Below, piece after piece: positions 1 to 5,126 of a stretch of 6,002 nucleotides of DNA. Source of the stretch: Sandaracinaceae bacterium. GTDB lineage: Bacteria > Myxococcota_A > Polyangia > Polyangiales > Houyiibacteriaceae. The notes below the pieces were generated by a model that ran no database searches, was not told the origin of the DNA, and worked only from the letters and a program-made list of their open reading frames with translations. The stretch's first letter is position 1; every line of letters starts with the position of its first letter. The position numbers were made by a program, and so were the translations under genes. The stretch lies in NCBI GenBank assembly GCA_012514415.1, contig JAAZAH010000391.1, forward strand, positions 1 to 6,002, written 5' to 3'.

Positions 1-1578
1 CGCTTTTTGCTGATGCGTGAAGACGATGGGCGCGTCCAGCTCCTCCGCGCCTCCGGATTCGATCTCGTCAAGGCTTGGCTCGAAGCGGATTTGGGCTTCG
101 TGCATCGCGCGCGCGAGGTTTTTTTTGGCCTCCTTGAGCGATTCGACGTCTTCGGAAAGACCCATCAAGCGAAGGAGGCGACGCGCCGTCGCATGCCCAT
201 GACCGCGCCGCTGGACGCATGAAATGAACGCCTGAAGGGCCTCTTTGACGCGCTTTGGATCGACTGGCAGCGGAGGCTCATCGCTCTCGAAATCGCGCGG
301 ATCGATAGTTTGTCCGATGGCTCGGAGGCCTTCATCGAGCCATCTTCGGTAAAAACCGCCCGCTCCAAGGGCATCACCGAGCGCGACGATCATTTGGAGC
401 TCCGCACGTTCGATCGCCCGATCGGAGATCATCACGTGGAATAGAAGCTGAAAGAGCGATCGCTTGAGGAGGTAACCGCCGTGGATGATGAGGGGCGCGG
501 TTTCGATGAATCGCTCGCGGGCGACTTCCTCATCGAGATAATCCGTCCACTCCGGGATGAGAGGCGCGAAGATCCTCTCGATGGTCCCCGTCTCTTCTTC
601 GGCAAGCTCGCCATCCGCGAGAGCGACGAGCGCGGTTCCCGCAAGCGCACATTCATGAAGCTCGCGTGGAGGCTCCTCGCGAAGGGAAGGATCGCCATCG
701 GATTCTGTCGCTCCCAAGAGCGCCTCAAGGATCGCATCGACCTCATCGAGCGTGCGACTTCCAGGACCTTTGCCGGTGAGCTCGCGATAGAGATCGGTCT
801 CGCTGAAAAGCGATAACGCATAAGCCCTCACGCTATGCTCGGGATGCGTCGAACCGAGCGCGCCCTCGCCTTCGGCGAGTAGTCCCTCACAGAGGCTGTG
901 GCATTGCGCGAGATAGGCCTCCGTATCCAAGGTGAGCATATCGGCCGCAAGCCCGGTTGCGGCCACCATCTCAAGCCGAAGAGCGGCGTTCAGATCCTGG
1001 CACGCTAGAAGCGCAAAGCGGTCGGCCGTCAGCTCCGTCACAAGGCAATGGAGCTGGGCCTCGCGATAAATCGGCTCCGCACTTCGGCCCGTTTGAACGA
1101 TTTGGCGCGCGACATAAGCCACCACTCCCGCATGCTGCGATGGCCCATGTGCGAGATAATGACCGAGCTCATGACCAAAAAGGGCAAGCGCCGCGCCATC
1201 ATCCAAAAGCGGAAGAAGTCGTCCCTGAAGCTCCAAAAGGACGGGCGAATCGACCAAATGGATTTGCGCGTTTTCGGGCCCTGAGCTCTGATAGATCTCG
1301 ATCTCTTTCGAGACACCCAAAACCTCAGCCGCTTCTCTCGCACGCTCATAGATGTTCTTCGCCATCGATTCGGTGATGCGAAGGGAGCGCGCCATGAGAT
1401 GCCGGCGGACTTTCGAAGCGTCTGGCGGATTCAGCCATCGAAGAGCGCCGGGGTCTTCGACGTATCGCTTAAGAAGCGAACGCTCGAGACGCATACGGAC
1501 ACGTTCCGGATCGAGCTCCGATAGCGGAGAAGGTTTTGAGAAGGCGGCTGAAAAATCGCGCTCTGCGAATGAGTTCAT
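1..1578 (-). CDS. M48-type zinc metallopeptidase with C-terminal TerB-like region (partial, 3' end off window)
   Basis: The visible 526 residues read without a stop to base 1, so the C-terminus is missing. Seen: the zinc motif HELGH at residues 136-140; the likely third ligand Glu182 in TELTADRF, about 42 residues later as in family M48; and STHPEHSVR at 243-251, matching the conserved His-Pro...Arg segment of M48 enzymes. Residues 310-405 contain two acidic helical segments (ALVALADGELAEEE near 316-329 and MISDRAIERAEL near 383-394) that resemble the repeated metal-binding helices of TerB/DjlA domains. No signal peptide or membrane helix is visible, so the enzyme is probably cytosolic, unlike HtpX. 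The ATG at 1578-1576 is the only upstream ATG, because an in-frame TAG lies three codons before it (1587-1585); no good Shine-Dalgarno precedes it. It is divergent from the MFS gene. The M48 call is strong, the TerB call is moderate, and the substrate is unknown. Confidence 0.88.
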   Translation of the reverse strand, partial: MNSFAERDFSAAFSKPSPLSELDPERVRMRLERSLLKRYVEDPGALRWLNPPDASKVRRHLMARSLRITESMAKNIYERAREAAEVLGVSKEIEIYQSSGPENAQIHLVDSPVLLELQGRLLPLLDDGAALALFGHELGHYLAHGPSQHAGVVAYVARQIVQTGRSAEPIYREAQLHCLVTELTADRFALLACQDLNAALRLEMVAATGLAADMLTLDTEAYLAQCHSLCEGLLAEGEGALGSTHPEHSVRAYALSLFSETDLYRELTGKGPGSRTLDEVDAILEALLGATESDGDPSLREEPPRELHECALAGTALVALADGELAEEETGTIERIFAPLIPEWTDYLDEEVARERFIETAPLIIHGGYLLKRSLFQLLFHVMISDRAIERAELQMIVALGDALGAGGFYRRWLDEGLRAIGQTIDPRDFESDEPPLPVDPKRVKEALQAFISCVQRRGHGHATARRLLRLMGLSEDVESLKEAKKNLARAMHEAQIRFEPSLDEIESGGAEELDAPIVFTHQQKA

Positions 1579-1580
1579 CG

Positions 1581-1641
1581 GGATCTATCGTTCGAACAAT
1601 CCAAGTTCGCACGAAGGGCGCCCCCTCGACGTCGCGAACTT
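1581..1641. promoter_or_regulatory. Cluster of short palindromes in the divergent intergenic region (possible operator)
   Basis: Three dyads lie just upstream of the peptidase start. GTTCGAAC at 1590-1597 is a perfect 8-base palindrome, flanked by GGAT at 1581 and ATCC at 1599. AAGTTCGC at 1603-1610 is the exact reverse complement of GCGAACTT at 1634-1641. GGGCGCCC at 1616-1623 is a palindrome inside the spacer of that pair. The half-site GTTCG/CGAAC recurs in the first two elements. This could be an operator for one or both divergent genes, or a structured leader of the peptidase mRNA. The repeats are seen directly; the function is inferred. Confidence 0.4.
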
Positions 1642-1646
1642 TGAGA

Positions 1647-1680
1647 GATTGCACGCGGAGAGTCGAAATCGTGCGCAATC
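1647..1680. repeat. Imperfect inverted repeat between divergent genes
   Basis: GATTGCACG at 1647-1655 faces CGTGCGCAATC at 1670-1680. The arms are complementary apart from a two-base bulge, with a loop of about 14 bases. There is no T-run next to it, so a terminator is unlikely. It sits between the dyad cluster and the candidate plus-strand promoter, where a regulator of the transporter could bind. It may be chance. Confidence 0.3.
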
Positions 1681-1683
1681 CTT

Positions 1684-1712
1684 TTGAGCGTAGCGTTCGG
1701 CCCTGATAAAAA
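1684..1712 (+). promoter_or_regulatory. Candidate sigma-70-type promoter for the MFS gene
   Basis: TTGAGC at 1684-1689 (4 of 6 against TTGACA) is followed after exactly 17 bases by TAAAAA at 1707-1712 (4 of 6 against TATAAT). The -10 lies in the only A/T-rich patch of the intergenic region. Transcription would start near 1719, giving a leader of about 75 bases. This is a motif match only. Confidence 0.25.
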
Positions 1713-1793
1713 ATAGCCACGCAGAGCGCAACCCCTGTTGTGAATGCGAATCGCTCGGCATCCCGCTCGCACGCGTGATACCCCAAGCTCGTC

Positions 1794-3110
1794 ATGCCCC
1801 AATCCCCCAGCATCCAAACCACTCCGGCCTACCGACGCCGCGTTCTGTTCGCGAGCCTCGTCGGCACGACCATCGAGTTCTTCGATTTCTATATCTACGC
1901 GACCGCAGCGGTCCTCGTCTTCCCGTCCCTCTTCTTCCCGGAATCCGAGGCAGGCGCCGCCGTCCTCCAGTCGCTCGCGACCTTCGCCCTCGCCTTCCTC
2001 GCGCGCCCCATCGGATCGGCGCTCTTCGGGCATTTCGGCGATCGCCTCGGTCGCAAAGTCACGCTGGTCGCGGCGCTTCTCACGATGGGCATCTCGACCG
2101 TCGTGATCGGCCTCCTTCCCACCTATGCGACGATCGGCATCGCCGCCCCCATCCTTCTCGCGCTCTGCCGCTTTGGGCAGGGGCTTGGCCTCGGCGGCGA
2201 ATGGGGCGGCGCGGTCCTCCTCGCCACTGAAAACGCACCGCCCGGCAAGCGCGCTTGGTACGGGATGTTCCCCCAGCTCGGCGCACCGCTCGGCTTCATC
2301 CTTGCGACGGGCACCTTCATCCTGATCGACCTCTTCTTCGATGAGGCTCAGCTCTTTGGTTTTGCTTGGCGTATCCCCTTCATCGCAAGTGCCCTGCTCG
2401 TTTTCATCGGCCTTTGGGTTCGCCTCAACATCCATGAAACGCCCGATTTCCAAAAGGCGCTCGAGCGCAACGAGCGCAAGGCCATCCCCGCGATGAGCGT
2501 GCTCACCGAGCACCCATGGCGGCTCTTCATCGGGACGACGGCGGCACTTGCGACCTTCGTGCTCTTCTACCTGATGACCGTCTTTTCCTTGAATCACGGG
2601 ACCACGGTCCTGGGCTATTCACGCCACGATTTTCTCGTCTATCAGATCATCGGCGTGCTGTTTTTCGCCCTGACGATTCCCATCTCGGCCGTGATTGCCG
2701 ATCGACACGGTCGCAGAATGATGCTTCTCATCGCCACGGCGCTCATCATGGCGTTTGGATTTTCGTTTGAAATGCTTTTCAGCGGCGGCTCGGTCGGGAG
2801 CACTCTCTTCTTCCTCGCCCTGGGACTCGCGCTGATGGGCCTCACCTACGGGCCGATCGGCACCGAGCTCGCTGAGCTCTTCCCGACGGCCGTGCGCTAT
2901 ACCGGCGCCTCGCTCACCTTCAACCTCGCGGGCATCTTCGGCGCCTCGTTCGCTCCCTATATCGCGACATACCTCGCCGGAAAATACGGCATCGCTTCGG
3001 TCGGATATTATCTCGTTGTCGCGGGCGGACTCAGCCTGCTCGCCCTTATCCTTCGCCCGAAAGAAGCGGGCGATTCAGCCGCTGCGATCCCCAGCCGCCT
3101 CCCCAATTGA
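1794..3110 (+). CDS. MHS-family major facilitator transporter (YhjE-like proton symporter)
   Basis: A complete 438-residue protein, the usual length for the metabolite:H+ symporter branch of the MFS (relatives ShiA, ProP, KgtP, YhjE). Seen: GTTIEFFDFYIY in the first helix (24-35), with Asp31 in the family's charged position; motif A GHFGDRLGRK between helices 2 and 3 (79-88); RFGQGLGLGGEWGGA (126-140), which is diagnostic of the family; and a second-half motif A copy, ADRHGRR (302-308). Twelve hydrophobic helices are evident, with a central cytoplasmic loop around 212-240. The first 200 residues closely resemble remembered E. coli YhjE, including ATENAPP and FPQLGAP. Known substrates in the family are organic acids, shikimate and osmolytes; none can be assigned here. 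The ATG at 1794 leaves a short 16-residue cytoplasmic N-terminus but has only a weak Shine-Dalgarno. The 3' end overlaps the convergent channel gene by 36 bases. Confidence 0.95.
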   Translation: MPQSPSIQTTPAYRRRVLFASLVGTTIEFFDFYIYATAAVLVFPSLFFPESEAGAAVLQSLATFALAFLARPIGSALFGHFGDRLGRKVTLVAALLTMGISTVVIGLLPTYATIGIAAPILLALCRFGQGLGLGGEWGGAVLLATENAPPGKRAWYGMFPQLGAPLGFILATGTFILIDLFFDEAQLFGFAWRIPFIASALLVFIGLWVRLNIHETPDFQKALERNERKAIPAMSVLTEHPWRLFIGTTAALATFVLFYLMTVFSLNHGTTVLGYSRHDFLVYQIIGVLFFALTIPISAVIADRHGRRMMLLIATALIMAFGFSFEMLFSGGSVGSTLFFLALGLALMGLTYGPIGTELAELFPTAVRYTGASLTFNLAGIFGASFAPYIATYLAGKYGIASVGYYLVVAGGLSLLALILRPKEAGDSAAAIPSRLPN

Positions 3111-3941
3111 GCCGCCGACATCTTCGCCTCGCAGTTGAGATTCGCCCTCGTTTGACTCGCCAATTGTGCGCGCGAGGGCGCATTGGAGGGCCCGAATCTC
3201 CTCGGTGAGCGCGTCGATCTTCGCTTCGAGCTCGTCGTTATTGTCTGCGACCATCGCATCCACGAAGATCGAGTTCACAAGCGAAAGTCCGAAGATTCCC
3301 CCGACCATCAAAAGGGAGATGAAATACCCACGCGCAAAAAACGCGGCAAGTGGCGGCAGGTTTTCGACGAGCTGATCCGGAATCTCGAACCAACCCTCCA
3401 CGGTAAAGATCTTAAAGGTGGAGTAGAGCGCGAGGATCGGATCGCCGTAATGGGCCGGATCCGCATCCGCAAAGAGGCGTTGGCTTACAACCGCCGCGAT
3501 GAAGAGGCCGAGCAAAAACGTGATCACGATGAGGAAGGATGCGCGGACGGCCCGCGCAATGCCCTCAAGCGTCCGATCGATGTCCGGCAAAAAACGCAGC
3601 GTGCGGATCAGCTTCATCGCGCGCGCCATCCTCAATAGGATGAAGACGCTATATTGATTGAGATCGCTCGGGACAAAGACATCGACGAGCGAGGGCAGTG
3701 AGAGGATGACGATAAGGAAATCGAAGCGATTCCAAGCATCCCCCAAATAGCCACGAATCGAATCACGTCGGATCTTAAGCCCGGCCTCGGCGATGAAACA
3801 GATCGTGATGAGATCGTCGAGCCAGAGAAGCGCGTTCCGAAGCTCGGGACTGATTTGCGGAAATCCGAGTGTGAAGAGAATGAGGGCGTTGAGGCCGATC
3901 AGCCCGAAGACGAATCGCTCGTTGAGGAGTAGGGAACGCAA
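3075..3941 (-). CDS. Single-domain voltage-gated cation channel (NaChBac-like, calcium-type filter)
   Basis: 288 residues with the six-helix plan of bacterial NaV/CaV-type channels, which act as tetramers in the inner membrane. S1 is about 10-27, S2 41-57 (Asp42, Glu52), S3 70-84 (Asn71, Asp74). S4 carries five positive charges at every third position (Arg104, Arg107, Lys110, Arg113, Arg116), so voltage sensing looks intact. S5 is about 135-153. The pore loop reads FKIFTVEGWFEI (176-187) with filter Glu182, and S6 is about 205-230. It is not a potassium channel, since there is no TVGYG. The C-terminus has a perfect heptad Leu/Ile pattern (238, 242, 245, 249, 252, 256), the assembly coiled coil of this family. 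The start is a TTG after a weak GAGAAA. The frame stays open upstream to a stop at 4044-4046 with no ATG or GTG, so the N-terminus is the least certain part. The 3' end overlaps the transporter gene. Confidence 0.92.
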   Translation of the reverse strand: MRSLLLNERFVFGLIGLNALILFTLGFPQISPELRNALLWLDDLITICFIAEAGLKIRRDSIRGYLGDAWNRFDFLIVILSLPSLVDVFVPSDLNQYSVFILLRMARAMKLIRTLRFLPDIDRTLEGIARAVRASFLIVITFLLGLFIAAVVSQRLFADADPAHYGDPILALYSTFKIFTVEGWFEIPDQLVENLPPLAAFFARGYFISLLMVGGIFGLSLVNSIFVDAMVADNNDELEAKIDALTEEIRALQCALARTIGESNEGESQLRGEDVGGSIGEAAGDRSG

Positions 3942-4010
3942 AATTTCTCGAAAAGACCGGAGGTGTTGAGGAAGCCAGCGCGTAGCTAGGCGATTTTTAC
4001 CCGGCGCGAC

Positions 4011-4028
4011 TTTTCGCTTTGGCGAAAA
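4011..4028. repeat. Perfect 7-bp stem-loop in the channel gene leader
   Basis: TTTTCGC at 4011-4017 pairs with GCGAAAA at 4022-4028 around a four-base loop. If the channel is transcribed from the candidate promoter at 4041-4069, the hairpin lies early in its 5' leader, about 70 bases before the TTG start. It could affect mRNA stability or early termination. On the plus strand it has no gene upstream to terminate. Confidence 0.35.
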
Positions 4029-4040
4029 AATCTTAGCTGC

Positions 4041-4069
4041 ACTCTATGAACGAGTCGCGGACAAATCAA
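4041..4069 (-). promoter_or_regulatory. Candidate sigma-70-type promoter for the channel gene
   Basis: On the minus strand, TTGATT (4069-4064, 4 of 6) and TAGAGT (4046-4041, 4 of 6) are separated by exactly 17 bases. Transcription would begin near 4034, giving a leader of about 93 bases to the TTG start at 3941. This is motif evidence only. Confidence 0.3.
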
Positions 4070-4263
4070 CAGGCCCAGCGAAAGTCAGGCCTCCTTGGAC
4101 GCGCCTTCGATTCATCGTGAGCCGGGCATTCGTCGCGACTCGTCTTCGCCGAGGGCGTCAGCGAAAAAGGATCGCCCGCACATTCTCGACAATGCATCAA
4201 CTTCCCTTTGATTCGCTCTGTCTTCGTGATTTTAGCGAAATATTGGAAATCAGGCGGAATCAT
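4066..4263 (-). CDS. Doubtful 65-residue ORF with Cys/His pairs
   Basis: A short frame divergent from the PilZ gene. In favour: a GAGGGGG Shine-Dalgarno at 4280-4274, ten bases before the ATG, and a Cys-x2-Cys (CREC) followed about 18 residues later by Cys-x2-His (CPAH), which could form a small zinc site. Against: G/C at third positions is only about 57%, well below the neighbouring genes; the C-terminal half is low-complexity Arg/Pro; the stop falls inside the candidate channel promoter; and I recognise no family. It is probably a chance frame in intergenic DNA. Confidence 0.15.
   Translation of the reverse strand: MIPPDFQYFAKITKTERIKGKLMHCRECAGDPFSLTPSAKTSRDECPAHDESKARPRRPDFRWAC
4208..4236 (+). 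promoter_or_regulatory. Weak candidate promoter for the PilZ gene
   Basis: TTGATT at 4208-4213 is followed after 17 bases by TTTAGC at 4231-4236. The -35 matches 4 of 6 positions but the -10 only 3 of 6. The location, about 60 bases before the ATG in A/T-richer DNA, is reasonable. Other placements nearby are possible. Confidence 0.2.
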
Positions 4264-4283
4264 TCGGTACGATCCCCCTCGGC

Positions 4284-4290
4284 TGAGGAA
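4284..4290 (+). promoter_or_regulatory. Ribosome binding site of the PilZ gene
   Basis: TGAGGAA ends five bases before the ATG at 4296. It is the best Shine-Dalgarno match for any of the real genes here and fixes that start. Confidence 0.65.
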
Positions 4291-4295
4291 AAACG

Positions 4296-4919
4296 ATGAA
4301 TGAGACGAGAAGAGATCCCCGAGAGCCCATTGAGCTGAAGCTTCGTTATAAGAGCGCCTCAGTGGATGAATTTGCGGAGAGAGAGAGTGGCGATCTTTCT
4401 CTGGGCGGCATCTTCATCAAGTCGGACGAGCCGCTCGCCATCGGGACACTTTTAAAGTTCGAGGTGCAGCTCAGTGACGAAACTTCGATCATCTCCGGGG
4501 TCGGACGCGTCGTCTGGAATCGCCCTCCAGAAGCCGCCGGCGAAGGCGCGCCGACGGGCATGGGGATCAAATTCGTCAAGATGGACGATGCGAGCCGCGC
4601 GCTCCTTGAAGCGCTGATCGAAAAGCGTGGAAAAGAACGCGGCGCCTTCGATGAAATGCCGATCGCGCCGGATGCCGAAGCGCACGAGCCGGCGCCCGCA
4701 CGCGAGGCGCAGGACGAGCCCGGAGAAGACGACGCCACCACGAAATTCGACGCCCAATCCGCACCGATTGAGAGCGACGAGACCGAGGGTCGCGGAGCAG
4801 GGCGCATCGTCGCCATCGCAAGCCTCATCGCCATCCTCGTCGCCGGCGCCTATTGGTTGCTGGCAAAGCCCCCCGCCTTCTCCGACTCAAAGGTTGATAC
4901 GGCCGAAAAGTCCGATTGA
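4296..4919 (+). CDS. PilZ-domain protein with acidic linker and C-terminal membrane anchor
   Basis: A 207-residue protein. Residues 1-110 form a PilZ domain, the c-di-GMP receptor fold. The first ligand-binding motif RxxxR is present as RRDPR (5-9) and the second, D/NxSxxG, as DLSLGG (33-38), both intact, so nucleotide binding is expected. The style resembles short PilZ proteins abundant in myxobacteria. Residues 112-168 are an acidic, Ala/Pro/Glu-rich, probably disordered linker. A single hydrophobic helix follows at about 170-190 (IVAIASLIAILVAGAYW), then a 17-residue hydrophilic tail. With Arg before the helix and the PilZ domain N-terminal, the likely topology is cytoplasmic PilZ tethered to the inner membrane. 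No enzymatic or output domain is present, so the target is unknown. It stands alone: the channel is divergent, and the helicase follows after about 207 bases with a hairpin between. Confidence 0.92.
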   Translation: MNETRRDPREPIELKLRYKSASVDEFAERESGDLSLGGIFIKSDEPLAIGTLLKFEVQLSDETSIISGVGRVVWNRPPEAAGEGAPTGMGIKFVKMDDASRALLEALIEKRGKERGAFDEMPIAPDAEAHEPAPAREAQDEPGEDDATTKFDAQSAPIESDETEGRGAGRIVAIASLIAILVAGAYWLLAKPPAFSDSKVDTAEKSD

Positions 4920-4977
4920 GTCCCCAAAGATCGGACGAGGAGCACAACGCGGGCGACCCAAGCCGAGCCCGAGTACG

Positions 4978-5005
4978 CTTTCGGAAGCTGGTGGGCTTCG
5001 GAAAG
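4978..5005. repeat. Imperfect hairpin between PilZ and helicase genes
   Basis: An 11-base arm at 4978-4988 (CTTTCGGAAGC) pairs with GCTTCGGAAAG at 4995-5005, with one central G-G mismatch and a six-base loop. It starts 59 bases after the PilZ stop. It is followed by a purine run (to about 5017), not a T-run, so it is not a standard intrinsic terminator. It could limit read-through or protect the PilZ mRNA 3' end. Confidence 0.35.
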
Positions 5006-5111
5006 GGAGAGAAGAGACGAAGGCCGCGCCTGCGATCGCCGCTTGCTTTGTGCACAGAGCGCTTCTGCGCGCAATGAAGTGCGTTTTCGCGCGTCGGCGC
5101 ATTCGCCTCTT

Positions 5112-5117
5112 GGTGGA
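5112..5117 (+). promoter_or_regulatory. Possible ribosome binding site favouring a GTG start of the helicase
   Basis: GGTGGA ends nine bases before the GTG at 5127. The alternative TTG at 5145 has only pyrimidine-rich sequence before it. This is the main reason for preferring the GTG, but the match is modest. Confidence 0.3.
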
Positions 5118-5126
5118 TGCCTTCCG

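Larger units (their letters stand above)
3942..4295. other. 354-base divergent intergenic region between channel and PilZ genes
   Basis: This stretch has no convincing gene. It contains a short hairpin (4011-4028), a candidate minus-strand promoter for the channel (4041-4069), a weak 65-codon minus-strand reading frame (4066-4263), a weak plus-strand promoter (4208-4236) and the PilZ ribosome binding site (4284-4290). The part around 4190-4270 is visibly richer in A/T than the flanking genes, as expected for promoter DNA. I find no tRNA, riboswitch or repeat family in it. Confidence 0.6.

Noticed and set aside
432..1376. Several 100-140 codon open frames on both strands inside the peptidase gene
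   Set aside because: All are Arg/Ser/Pro-rich. The continuous minus-strand frame from 1578 to base 1 with M48 motifs accounts for the region.
1575..2597. Long 340-codon minus-strand open frame opposite the MFS gene
   Set aside because: Its translation is charged, Glu/Arg/Asp-rich low complexity with no domain. It mirrors the codon bias of the well-supported transporter on the other strand.
3183..3638. 151-codon plus-strand open frame opposite the channel
   Set aside because: It is Arg/Glu/Lys/His-rich with no hydrophobic core or motif. The channel with S4, filter and coiled coil on the minus strand explains this DNA.
4071..4092. AGGCC...GGCCT inverted repeat in the channel-PilZ gap
   Set aside because: The arms are only five bases with an 11-base spacer in GC-rich DNA, which is expected by chance.
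4978..5005. Hairpin read as an intrinsic terminator for the PilZ gene
   Set aside because: There is no T-run after either arm and the stem has a central mismatch, so it is listed only as an inverted repeat.
4920..5126. LexA-type operator upstream of the helicase
   Set aside because: DinG is SOS-regulated in E. coli, but no CTG-N10-CAG or similar dyad is recognisable here.
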